This document shows positions 12,401 to 23,771 of a stretch of DNA of 64,000 bases, one piece after another. The position numbers were made by a program, and so were the translations under genes. Within the stretch, counting starts at the first letter, position 1, and the number at the start of each line of letters is the position of its first letter. Below the pieces are notes generated by a model. That model saw only the letters and a list, made by a program, of their open reading frames with translations, was not told where the DNA came from and made no database searches. The DNA is taken from positions 434,001 through 498,000 of the forward strand of contig WFMF01000013.1 of NCBI GenBank assembly GCA_011033025.1. The letters run 5' to 3'. This DNA comes from Beroe forskalii. Lineage: Eukaryota > Ctenophora > Nuda > Beroida > Beroidae.

Positions 12401-15400
12401 AGATTGAAGAAATACCTTCACTGTAGAAAACGAGCTTTCTCTGACGTTATATCCCTTTATCTCCACTGTTATGATAACTATCTTATTACTATCGTATCTA
12501 AAGAGTTCTATAGCCTGACATACAAACATACAATAGAGCAATCACATACTCGCCATGAATCGATGGCTCCATAGCAACCACTGCACGGTAAGCATTCCAA
12601 ACTGGTTAACATTCCATTATACGATATTAAAATACCACACTACGTGTACAGACATATTAGCCCTGGTCATGTTTGACCTACAATCAGTCTTCTTCTTAAC
12701 AAAGATGCATACAAGGCGCTCATGGTTTCATGCTGCAATCAATCAGTAATATATTGACGGCCCACTAGCTTACCCGTACTAAGACCCTCAAATCATATTG
12801 ACATTGACCAATCAGTTTAGAGTCAACTCGCACTCTGATTGGTCAATGTCTAATGGACCTGTGGGAAAGCTTACCTGCCGCTAATAATATTTTATTTCTA
12901 GCGTATACTGCATCATGACAGCTGTGAGCTGACAATGGAGTTATTATCTTGATTTAAGGTGATGACGACGTATCTTGTTCATTTACCGGTGTGTAGGTAG
13001 TGGATATATTCAACTATTTCAGCAATCAACACCCTCCCGCTTCGAGAACAGTTCGCTAAGTCCTGCTTTGAAACACTGCTCCAATTCTCATTCTACAAAG
13101 CTAGCAGCACTTCGGAAGGTAAGATAACTTACAGATTAAGAGATTACATGATACAGTCTTGATACAGAGACACACAGAGTCATTTAATGGAACCGAATAG
13201 AATATAAATAGTACGAATCAGGCCTGTTGTCAGGATTTTCCCGGGTAGGGCCCTAAACAATGAGCAAGCTACGGCAGGGGTTGAGAGTGCAGCCCCCGGA
13301 AAAATTTTGAAAAATAGGGTGTCAAATATTCAGTCAAAATTCAAGCAAAATCTTGGCAGGTTATCATTTTTCGAGGGGCGGGGGTGCAGCCCCCCACGGC
13401 CCTTCCGCTGGCTACGGGCCTGGTACGAATGAACAGTTTTTAATAAAGTCCTGCAATTATAAAAGTGCTACCAAACCATCTGACCATTTTAAAAATTCCA
13501 GACGTGTCTAAGCTAGCGCTGGGCACGCTGTTGGCTCGCTGCCAGGAGGTCCTACAGAACTACGTTAAAGACGAGAAGCTGAGTGGTCGGTGTCCTCTGC
13601 CCCGCTCCAGGATGGCTGAGATAGCCTTCGTCATGAGGGCCATCTCTTCGCTGATTGGCTCCCTGCAAGCTCGCAGAGACCACATGACCAATAGTAAGTC
13701 GTGATTGTGTGATGGGAAATGATTGGCTCCCTGCAAGCTCGCAGAGACCACATGACCAATAGTAAGTCGTTATAGTTGGGTGATGGGAAATGATTGGCTC
13801 CCTGCAAGCTCGCAGAGACCACATGACCAATAGTAAGTCCTGATTGTGTGATGGGAAATGATTGGCTCCCTGCAAGCTCGCAGAGACCACATGAACAATA
13901 GTAAGACGTGATTAGGAAATTATGGGTATTGTCCGGTCCCTAGTAGACGGTGGAAAGTTTACACCATTTACCAACATATAACCCGACCCTACATCGATGA
14001 ACGCTGTCGAACTGTACCACCAGGCATAGTACTGCTACAGCTCTGGTTCTATTTTTTCAAAATTAAGGACTTTGTAATTTTGTATTCTCCTGACTAATTC
14101 ACTCAACATGTAATCTCTCTCTTTCAGTCGATGTGGAGGTTTGGGATCACGTCGTCTCGCTCTACCCCTACCTCATAGACTGTGTGACCTGCAACTCCAA
14201 CGAGGTAATAATTATATGCGGAATCGTTTAACTTTATCTCATAGATTCTGTATTTTCATTGTTAAAACAAGGTTTTTACCTCCCATCCGAGCTCAGCAGT
14301 ATACAGTGTGTACAGTATACAGTGTGTACCGTACATTGAGTAGCATTCAGAAGAACAGTAAATTTTCTTCGTACATTTTACATAGAATTAGGTCAGAAAA
14401 TTTGACTGCCACGATAGTTTAGTTCAAGATTTCTAATTAAGTTATTACGGAATTATAATGTGTGCTGTGAGAACAATGTGTATAGAGTAAATTATGTAGA
14501 AGGGCTGGCAAATTAACTGTGGCATGGAAAATACTGGTAATTTTATTATTTCACACGGTCTTATTCAATGTTCTAACATTAAACATTTTTGACAACGTCT
14601 AGATAGCATAACCCGAGCTTTTTGTACGTCTGTCAATGCGGGTATCTGTTGTGTCAAATTACAGAAAAGATATGGCATCAGTATCATGTGACGATTGTTG
14701 TTAAAATACTTGAAAAAAGGCGTGTAACTGCAATTTTAAACATCAGCACCAAAAACAATGTGACATCACACGGTAGGACGTGTACATAATTTATCATTAC
14801 ATGTTATGTGTTTGCTATCTAAGTATCTCTGACATTTGAGTGTGCCGACTCATTTCAAAATCAAATACCCGGTTGTATGAGTATTCCCCCTTGACTTGAC
14901 ATTCCCCCTTGATTTGACATTCCCCCTTGACTTGACATTCCCCCTTGACTTGACATTCCCCCTTGACTTGACATTCCCCCTTGACTTGACATTCCCCCTT
15001 GACTTGACATTCCCCCTTGACTTGACATTCCCCTTGACTTGAAATTCCCCTTGACTTGACATTCCCCTTGACTTGACATTTCCCCTTGACTTGACATTCC
15101 CCCTTGACTTGACATTCCCCCTTGACTTGACATTCTCCCTTGACTTGACATTCCCCTGGACTTGAAATTCCCCTTGACTTGAAATTCCCCCTTGACTTGA
15201 CAGATTCCCCCTTGACTTGACATCCCCCCTTGACTTGACATTCCCCTTGACTTGACATTTCCCCTTGACATTCCCCCTTGACTTGACATTCCCCCTTGAC
15301 TTGACATTCCCCCTGGACTTGACATTCCCCCTTGACTTGACATTCCCCTTGACTTGACATTCCCCCTTGACTTGACATTCCCCTTGACTTGACATTCCCC

Positions 15401-16471
15401 CTTGACTTGACATTCCCCCTTGACTTGACATTCCCCCTTGACTTGACATTTCCCCTTGACTTGACATTCCCCCTTGACTTGACATTCCCCCTGGACTTGA
15501 CATTCCCCCTTGACTTGACATTCCCCCTGGACTTGACATTCCCCCTTGACTTGACATTCCCCCTTGACTTGACATTCTCCTTCAGGTCAGAGAGACGTTG
15601 AAGGAAGCTCTCCACCCCCTTGACTTGTTCCCCTTGAGACCTGCTAGACATTCCCCCCACCCCCCTCGTCCCTCAGGTCACCCCCGGTTCGTCCCAGACC
15701 ACACCCTCGTGCCAGACCACCCCTCGTCCCAGACCACCCCCTCCCCAACGGACACGACACTCCCCAACCAGACATTCTGGAGCCATGTGCCATGGCACCA
15801 GAGCTCCCTGTCATGGCATCATCCGTCACTCCAGAGACGGTGTCATGTTGTGTGGAGGCTGAGACTCAAACTGAGGAGGAATTACCAACGATTTCAAGGA
15901 TAGGGTCGTTGGAGAAGAGTCGCATAATTACAATTAGTGAGTACACGTATAAATGGAAAACGATATTATGTTATTTTTGAAATGACAATCAATTTCTTCT
16001 TTCTACGGCATCTCCAGGTCTACAAATTTAATTGCATATAATAGAATAGAATTATAAACTCTAGAACTACAGAGTATGTAACGCACTAATTTCCCATCAG
16101 CAGCTCACGATACAGTGGATGAGGAAGAGGAGCCAAACACTCAGACTGAGGGTGTATCAGCTACTGAGGGTGTGTCAGCTGCTGAGGGTGTATCAGCTGA
16201 GGGTGTCTCAGTAGCTGAGGGTGTATCAGCTGAGGGTGTGTCAGCTGCTGAGAATGTATCAGCTGCTGAGGGTGTGTCAGCAGAAGATGTAGAGCTACAA
16301 GAGGAGGAGGAAGGGAAGGTGGAAGAGGCACAACCATCAGTAGCAACAGCTGATCCAGCCACAGCTGCTGCAGAAGAAGAGGGAGTGGTGGAAGAGGAGG
16401 GAACAACTCCTGCCACTCCGGAGAAGAAGTCAGGGTTCAGGCTAGGCGGGTGGATCAGGAACTCAGGGTGA
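9465..16471 (+). CDS. MON2: MON2 homologue, C-terminal exons (5' partial)
   Basis: MON2 is a large scaffold related to BIG/GBF ARF-GEFs, without a working Sec7 domain, acting in endosome-to-Golgi transport with DOPEY. Inferred exons: 9465-9582, 9759-9825, 10373-10563, 11415-11465, 13023-13118, 13502-13693, 14128-14204, 15586-15626, 15677-15936 and 16101-16471. Every junction agrees in phase, giving 487 residues and a stop. Diagnostic pieces that match the C-terminus of animal MON2 are GPLGLKYSCPAQSTW, MWMELGKCLEEFLF, TLLNRGSVHAT, CFETLLQFSF, DEKLSGRCPLPR, LYPYLIDCVTC and ETLKEALHPL. Human MON2 ends soon after this last block. Here an acidic extension with TQTEEE and EGVSAAEGVSA repeats follows. 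The 50-nt intron 15627-15676 is inferred to keep the frame, and an indel is the alternative. The 51-bp exon 11415-11465 is the least certain. Upstream exons are absent from the window. Confidence 0.85.
10030..10372 (+). repeat. Minisatellite of ~50 bp at a MON2 splice acceptor
   Basis: Six tandem units contain CCCAGCAGTCCCCTGTAAACC followed by CCTTGTCCAAATGATGTCAC. The seventh occurrence of the AGCAGTCCCCCTGTAAACC block is the real start of the exon at 10373. Each unit therefore carries a copy of that acceptor and of the first exon bases. The array lies in the MON2 intron 9826-10372. Confidence 0.9.
12800..12850. repeat. Short perfect inverted repeat
   Basis: GACATTGACCAATCAG at 12800 pairs perfectly with CTGATTGGTCAATGTC near 12835, around a loop of about 18 bp. 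It lies in a MON2 intron. It could be a cruciform or a remnant of a small transposon. Confidence 0.6.
13219..13432. mobile_element. hAT-like MITE with 8-bp target duplication
   Basis: The 214-bp element begins CAGGCCTGTTGTCAGG and ends GCTGGCTACGGGCCTG, which are imperfect inverted termini. GTACGAAT directly flanks it on both sides (13211-13218 and 13433-13440). An 8-bp duplication is the hAT hallmark. The interior is GC-rich and non-coding. It sits in the MON2 intron between the exons ending at 13118 and starting at 13502. Confidence 0.85.
13652..13910 (+). repeat. Tandem duplication of a MON2 exon end with its splice donor
   Basis: The exon 3' end GATTGGCTCCCTGCAAGCTC plus CGCAGAGACCACATGACCAATA and the donor GTAAGT are followed by three more tandem copies of ~62-70 bp. 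The donors lie near 13694, 13760, 13830 and 13900, and the last has GTAAGA. The phase model uses the first donor. The others are potential alternative donors. Confidence 0.9.
14878..15585 (+). repeat. Minisatellite of ~17 bp before the next MON2 exon
   Basis: About 40 copies of CCCCCTTGACTTGACATT run up to the acceptor TTCTCCTTCAG at 15585. The exon just downstream contains CCCCCTTGACTTG and GACATTCCCCCC, the same words, so the array probably grew from this junction. Long open frames on the minus strand (CQVKGE repeats) come only from the repeat having a length divisible by few stops. Confidence 0.9.
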
Positions 16472-16636
16472 AGCACGGCATCTCCGCAGGCGGAGAACAC
16501 TTCGTAATGTTAAGCCGAGTTACTTACTGTAGGCATTCAGTTCGAGAAGATATTGTGCACTTTTCTGGTAGGACCTTACATTTGCAAGACACTGTAAAAA
16601 CCTATTTTGTTTCAGGAAGCCCAAAACTATATTCGA

Positions 16637-16642
16637 AATAAA
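16637..16642 (+). terminator. Polyadenylation signal of the MON2 homologue
   Basis: AATAAA lies 166 bp after the inferred MON2 stop codon, in AT-rich sequence. It is the first canonical hexamer downstream and a plausible 3' end. Confidence 0.6.
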
Positions 16643-17654
16643 GATATTCTAACTGGCTTGTTAAATGAGTTCATAGCTTTTTGATCGGACTGCTATTATA
16701 TTTTGACTGTTTCAAATTCGGCTGATTCTTTGTTCCGTTGATTTTCAGGAGTATTCTACTTTTGTTGTAGCAGCACAGCATGGCTTCAACATCAAAATGA
16801 TAAAATTTACATTCAGTGCTATTATATGCTTATATAATGATATATCATACTCAAATTAGCAAATTATCAAGCCTCAGCGTATAGGATTAAATTGCCGTGT
16901 TACTGTAATCAGTTTAATATTTATATAAATGTAAATGAAAACATTATTTTACTTAACAAATTAATAAATTGATTTTGTTTAATTGGACTTGGCTATTACT
17001 CTTAGACAAAACATTGGAGTAGGTCGAAGGATGAATCAATGATAATTTCACTCATATATCAGCCAATGGAGTGCTAATCTAGAGTTACTTAAGAAGCACA
17101 GAAAGTAAATGTTAGATATCTAAAAGTTGTTGATGATGAAATTTTGTCATACCTACTTAATTAATCACTTCATGGACATTACAGAAATATGATTTACAAA
17201 AAATAAATACTTATCTCATTTTGAGTGCACCCTTATGCCTACTATTCAAAATGTAGTTGAGGAATATATAATTAATTGATTAGAATAGCCGATAATGATT
17301 TCTAAGGGCCTTATGTAATTTATCACAAGAGTTCACTCTTATCAGTATTATTTGTTGATAACATTGCCAGTAGAGTGTCGAGGTCTCATTAAGTTTGACA
17401 GTGATTTAATTTAATTTGATTGTTGTGGATTATGATTGAAAGTAACATATAATTGTGATAAAATGGTTGTTTTAACATTTACCAAAACTCATGAACCTGT
17501 TTCCTTTGTTCAATTTCAAATTTGATATGATCTGTAGCTGTTACTCTGTTAGGAAGATAAGATCTCTTAGAATGTTTTTCAGTGCCACGTGACAATGGTA
17601 TGGATTAGGAACCTAGAAAGCTACAGCTCTACAGAGGCGTTTCAAACTCCTACG

Positions 17655-17785
17655 TGCACGTCTTTTTCATGCGCGGCGTAATCGTGCGCGGCTCAATGCC
17701 TGTCACATTCATAATGTCATAATGTTTAACAGCCAGTGAGCTGCGCACGATTACAATTTACACCTCGCATAAAAAAGTCACACAC
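17655..17785. repeat. Imperfect foldback element
   Basis: The left arm TTTTTCATGCGCGGCG then TAATCGTGCGCGGCTCA pairs with the right arm TGAGCTGCGCACGATTA then ACCTCGCATAAAAAA. The loop is about 45 bp. Non-coding; resembles a MITE. Confidence 0.6.
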
Positions 17786-17812
17786 GAAGGTGTTCGACAC
17801 GCCAATAGTACC

Positions 17813-17940
17813 GAACCTGCCATCAAAAGTTCTACAATCTACATTAATGTATGTGCGTAAATAAAACACCATAGGTACTATGATTCATATTATGGTGTTT
17901 TATTACGGTAGCACATAGTTTAGAACTTTTGGCAAGTTCA
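17813..17940. repeat. Foldback element
   Basis: The left arm runs GAACCTGCCATCAAAAGTTC to TAAATAAAACACCATA, and the right arm is its near complement (TATGGTGTTTTATTA ... GAACTTTTGGCAAGTTC). The loop is about 20 bp. It directly follows the foldback at 17655-17785. Confidence 0.7.
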
Positions 17941-18805
17941 ATACTCTGCAGAAACTAATTACCAGGAAACCGAAATAAGCGTACTTGGGTGGCAATTTAA
18001 GAATTTCGTGCAAACAGGGCGGCTGCCAAATATTAATAAGCGGTTGGGCCAGGATAGCGGATGTTACCAATGAACCCTGCAATATTTTAATGTTTATTTG
18101 GTATGAACGAATCGAATATTCACTATCATTGGCTTAGGAAGCATCTTTAAAGCCAAAATATCGAGTGGACTTAGAGAACAAATAATTAAAGCAAAACAAG
18201 CTTTCAAACTGACTGAATTTTCTGAATTGTATTTGAAATAATTTATATAAGGTTCTATTGAAGCATAATTATATCTGTATAGTTAATTTCACTAAAACTG
18301 AACGGCCTCTGGGGGCAATTTATAGACAAGCGTTCCTAACATTAGACAAATATTACCAACATCAGCCAGTAGTTTTGTTATTAATAACATTTTGCATGTT
18401 TATTGTCAGCCCCAACGATGTTTTCATGGATTGGCCTGCGACTACATAGGCGGCAAGATAGCACCAGCTGAAAAAATATTCTGTGTCCCCTAAATGATAT
18501 TCTATTATTGACGTCAAATGTCAGTTATTTTTGTTAACAGGAAACAATTGATGCTGATAGTGATAGAAACAGGCTCAAATAAGCTCCATTGTAAGACTGA
18601 TCACTGAAGATGAAAACTCATTGCTTTACTCATGAATTTACTTTAAAGCAGCCCAACATTCCATTGTTGTACTTTATCGTGATAATAAAGCTCCTAGAAC
18701 TAGAAGGGACTTATTATGGCAATATAGCACCCGCAATGGCACCTGTGTGACGAATCTTTTTGAATTTAACGACTTTTTGTTCCTTGTTTTTAAAAGGTAC
18801 ACCTC

Positions 18806-19982
18806 AAAAAACCCCCAAAACCCCGAAAAATTAAACCCCTATTTGGCTTTTTTATATCCACTTTGGGGTTTTGGGGTCTAAATTTGAAGATACTGGGTAC
18901 CATTTCAAAATAGCCTTCATCCATAGGCACAACTAAAATGGTACCATTTCAGAAAAGGTTGAAAATCAACAAAAGTGGCCACCATTTCTACTATGGTCGA
19001 TTAAATCGTCATACAAAAAATGGTAGGTACCATTTCAGAAAAGGGTCGAAAATCGTCAACAAAAATGGTACCATTTCCGAAAAATCATAAAATCTTTATA
19101 AACGGTACCATTTCCGAAAAGTTTTAAAATCTTCAGCGAAAATGGTTTAATTTTTGATGAGTCGAAAATCGTCAAAATATAATTTCAGAAAAGGGTCGAA
19201 AATCGTCAACAAAATGGTATCATTTCCGAAAAGTGCCAAAATCTTTTTAAATATGGTTTTCATTCAGAAAACAAAATCGTCTGCCAAAATGGTAATTTCA
19301 ATTAGGGTCGTTGTCCAAAAATGATACCATTTCGAAATTCCTTGACAACAAAATGGTACCATTGAAAGGGTCGAAAATCGTCAACAAAAAATGGTGTTTC
19401 ATGTCAAAGTGGCTTAATGGTACCATTTCAGAAAGGGCAAATTCTCAACAAAAATGGTTTTCCATAGGCGGTGCCAAGAAAAAATTTCCAGCAAAAAAAA
19501 TATTTCTGAAAAAGGGTTGAAAATCTCAACAAAAATATACCATTTCAGATTAGGGTCGAAAATCGCAGTTGGTTTTCAGAAAAGGGCCAAATTAATTGAA
19601 AATGGTACCAGTGAAAAGAAACAAGCTCCATCAAAATGGTACCATTTCAGAAAAGGGTTGAAAATCCTCAACAAAAATGGTACAATTCAGATTAGGGTCA
19701 TCTAGAAAATCTTTACTTTCAGAAAAGGGTAAAATCTTTTAAAAAATGGTCTATTTCCGAAAAAGTGCCAAAATCTTCAGCTGTACCATTTCAAAAGGGT
19801 CGAAAATCCTCACCTGAAATGGTACCATTTGAGTGAAGAGCCGAAAATCTAGAAAGTAGTACCATTTGAGAAAATCGAATTTTCCGACCGAAAAACGGCT
19901 ATTTTAATCAGACAAACCCCCCAAAACCCCCGAAAATTAAACCCCCATTTGCCAATTTTTATATCCACCCGGGGTTTTTCGA
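18806..19982 (+). repeat. Minisatellite with AAATGGTACCATTTC units between direct repeats
   Basis: The core (18885-19880) has degenerate ~38-bp units of AATGGTACCATTTCAGAAAA followed by GGGTCGAAAATCGTCAAC. On both sides lies a ~75-bp direct repeat (18806-18882 and 19915-19982) with AACCCCCAAAACCCC, AAATTAAACCCC, TTTATATCCAC and GGGGTTTT. The right copy ends about 160 bp before the start codon of the next gene. Confidence 0.8.
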
Positions 19983-20141
19983 GGTTGCCCCCCTTTTAGA
20001 ACAAAACAAACTTTTAAATTCAAAGATTTTGTTTTGAACAAAACAAACTGTTACTTTCTTTTTTTTTCTTTTGCCATCAACCTTTAAATATAACCCCTTT
20101 ATTAAAAGATAATTCTCGCTTTGTTGCTTTATTCTCCAACG

Positions 20142-23100
20142 ATGTTGCTGTCTACCGGCTGGTGCCTGGCTTTGCTGGTCCTCACACAAGGACGACACTA
20201 CGACGACCATGAGGGGCCACAGGTCAACGCATTTCGATAACTTCAATTTCAAACGTCAGCAAATGCAATTGGCCAAAAACCCCTCGTCCGCATAAGTTAG
20301 ATCAATAAAACATTTCTCCACTTTGTATTTTTTTAAAACGTAAAAAAACATCGACAGGAAACAGAGACCTACGACGATTCCTGGATGAATGAGATAATGG
20401 AAGACAACAACAAGGAATCCATAAATGATCGCTTACAGCTCAGAGAAATAGGTAGAAATGGGAAAGCTTCTTGACAGAATATAGGATTCGACGCATGAAA
20501 TATTGAATCGTATACCAAACTCTGAATAAATGCCGTTATATTAGTAACGTTATGTCGAATGTTTGCAATGCAAAAGTTCGAAAAAAGGGGGCAAACTTTG
20601 CACTTTTTCCGAGTAAGAGAACAGAAAAATGACCATTGGAGCAGATGATGTGAGCCACGTATGATTATTTTCCAGTTCAAACCCCCTCATTACTCCCCAG
20701 GTTCGTGTCCCGCGAGCCACCCCCACGTTTACTACAACGGACAGTACTGCTGCGCTTACAACGAGGAGAAGGTCTACGCGGGCCACGGTGAGAAGTGTGA
20801 TGGCAGTGCCATTGCTTTCGACAGTCTGTGCTGCAAAGGAAACCGTCACAGGAAGTGTCCTTACAGCATGTGCAAAGAGGGATCTAGAGGATCAGAAAAA
20901 GGTAACTTTGCGGAGGTAAAAAGAAGTTAAATTTGGATCTGTAATTAGTTAACCCGAGAGCAATCACATACGTCAACATTATGCTTGCATTCTGCATGGA
21001 ATTTCAAAAACTCTACCTTATCGGACATAATTAGTACAGGGTTTTCAAATCTTCCCATGATGTTATTCTGAATCAGCAGACGTTTTAGGTCTAGAATAAC
21101 CACATCTGAGCTCTAACATGATCTTTATTTGGCCACAAGAATACATTGAAATAATTCCAGATAATTAATCATCACCCGTTATCAGTATCACGGACATTAC
21201 AGTCACGCTGAGTATCTCAGCGTGCATATTAATTCCGTGAAAATTTTGACCGTGCCGATGCTATTACTAAAGTACTTATGTCCGTGATTTTCGGGTCCTT
21301 GAAAATTGAGTCCGGTATTTCCTCTTAAAATTTCAAAATTAGAGACGCAAAATTTTTGATTTGATTTTATCTCTTTAAGAGTTTAAGCGCTCAAATAATA
21401 AAATTTTTAAGGAATTATTCTTCTTAATTATGCTTCTTGAATTAGAATATGCTTGATAAGGAAAAATATTTAAAAATCGTCAAGTTCAATTCAAGTATTC
21501 AAATCGTGGAAGAGGATGGGAAAAATTGAGCTGATAATTTCGAATTTTTGTTGAGAAATGAAGTGGCAGGATCGAGCGTTAATAATATACTTATGCCCGT
21601 GAAGTAATTTTAGGTCCGTGAAACTAAATTCCGTGATAATTATGTCCGATAAGGTATGAAATAACTTCAATTAATGCAAAATTTCTTTTAGATATCAACT
21701 TAACTGTCATCAGAAATCTCTCCTAATTTCAGCAACAGAGCTTCAGCGACAGATTGAAGAACGAATGAAGGGAATGAAAACTTTAGAAGAAATCAAGGAG
21801 TATGCAGAAAGTGGAGAGTCCTTGGAACTATTCCAATGGGAACTGTTCGCCAACCTCCTTTACGGATCTATTGATATGACTGACGAGACTGTCGCCTGGA
21901 TTATCAACGATAAGGAAGCCTTGGAGACGTTGGTGACAAGTGGCGACGTTGCGTACTTCAACTGGAAAGAAGCGGTGGAGATTCTGGCTGAAATCATCAA
22001 GCAGGATGAGAACGCAAAAAGCGGTCTGAAACTCAAGCTGGCCGTGGCCGTAGCCCTGACCTTCTCCAGCACAGTCTACTCTATGGCAGACGGGAGTTCT
22101 ATTGACGGGATTGCCAGATACCACAACTACGCGAGGTGGGCGGACGAGAGACAGCTCTTTGAGCCGTTCTACTCACTAAACGCCTGGGAGATGAGGTATG
22201 TGGTAGGATCGTGGGCACAGGATGAGGAGTTGGTCTGGGCGAGGGAGAATGTTCTGGAGGACTACAGGGACCCTTCCAGGATCGGAAGTGTGGCTTGGAA
22301 GATGGTTGATTATAAACTGGAAAACGACGATGGGGTGAGCGTACACAGCAGGGACTACTACTACGGCAAACCGGTTACGATGGAGTGGATAGCCACTGTT
22401 GGCGGGGTCTGTGGCGCTATCTCAAAGTTTGGGACGCATATGGCTCAAGCGTTCGGTATTCCTGGCACCCCAGTGGGTCAGCCAGGCCACTGCGCATTCA
22501 TCTGGCTGCAGAACGGAGTCAACTGGCTGCTCTCCTACGACGTGAGTGGGTGGGCACTGAGCAACACTCATACCGGGATCCAGTACACTTGGAAGAGACT
22601 GGCTCCCTTCTTTACCATGATGCATGAGGCTCAGAAAGACCTCAACAACTACCGCTTATCTGAGAAACTGAGGATCATTGGGGCCTCCTTTGTCTCTGAC
22701 AAAGACCTGAAGTTCTCTGTTCTGGAAGAAGGCACGAGTGCGTGCCCTCTGAACTACGATCTGTGGAGTGACCTAAAGGACGCCATGACAGGAGAGGTGG
22801 AGGAGGAGCTTATTGAGTCCGCAGTCCTGCCATACCTCAGGGACCATGAAGAAGCCTTCGGAGAGACTAAAGACGTGGCACTAAAGAAGAGGGTGACAGT
22901 CAGTGCCTTCCAGAGCCGAGCATACCGCATTACGTCGGTGGGTGGGGAGTGGTGGTCAGACCAGGAAACAGGGGCCTGGGTAGAAGTACACCTCGGGAAC
23001 CCCTGCTCAGTCGACCAGGTCAAGATACACTGGTGGGGCATTTCCTATGCCAGAGAGTATGATGTTATGGCAGAAATAGGAGGTGAATATGTCAAAGTGG

Positions 23101-23771
23101 CCACGAGAAGCGACGAAGACCGAGAGAATCTCCATTACAACCCCTGGGGAACCATAGCTGGCTGGAGTGGTCTAACAACTGCTCTGAAGTTTGAGCTGAA
23201 GACAGGGAAAAAGGACCCCTGGTATAAAAAGTATTTCTTTGGCATGAGACAAGTGGTAGTGATGGGAAGAGAGACGCATGAAGCGAGTGTTGTCTCGAGA
23301 GGGAGACCAGCATCCACTTCATCCGCCGACTCTCCAGGAGCTAACCTTGTGGACGGGGACCTGGAGACAGTGACACAGTGGTCACCCAGCGACCAGCATG
23401 GGTCTGCCAACATCCAGCTACCCGGACTCTGCACTCTCTACTCTGTAGGGATACTCTGGGAGGGAGCTGTACAGGGGAATCAGACTATCCAGTGCAGGGT
23501 GGGAGGGAAAGTCCAGGCTTCAATAGAAGGGCAGATCACTGAGACGGATCTAACGGACTGTCTGGCAAGAGACCTGACACTGCATCTGATGGCGGCAGAC
23601 AGCTACTCAATCAGAGAAGTGGAAGCTAAAGGTCGCTGCTTCTCTACCCGGGATGTCTTCAAGATGAAGCTGGAAGAGGGATTCGCTAACCCTGATAAAG
23701 CCTACTCACAGTATGTTATCAACGATGTGGCTCGGGTGATAGATGGCTTCCAGTGCGATACTTGCTTCTAG
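20142..23771 (+). CDS. Secreted transglutaminase-like / discoidin-domain protein
   Basis: Inferred exons are 20142-20222, 20358-20451, 20701-20901 and 21733-23771. The phases agree and the product is 804 residues. Residues 1-17 (MLLSTGWCLALLVLTQG) look like a signal peptide. Residues ~58-115 are a Cys-rich module (SCPASHPHVYYNGQYCC ... SLCCKG ... CPYSMC). Residues ~340-395 resemble a transglutaminase-like core: GGVCG with candidate nucleophile near Cys352, and GQPGHCAF with candidate His near 378. Residues ~512-640 resemble an F5/8 type C (discoidin) domain with SVGGEWWSDQETGAWVEVHL, and ~643-762 may be a second. This suggests an extracellular cross-linking, peptidase-like or binding protein. 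The substrate is unknown. A TATA-like AAATATAA lies near 20086. No AATAAA was found shortly after the stop. Confidence 0.8.

Noticed and set aside
14815-15660. Long minus-strand open frames of CQVKGE / NVKSRG repeats
   Set aside because: They arise from the CCTTGACTTGACATT minisatellite, are open in several frames at once, and lack a non-repetitive domain or splice context.
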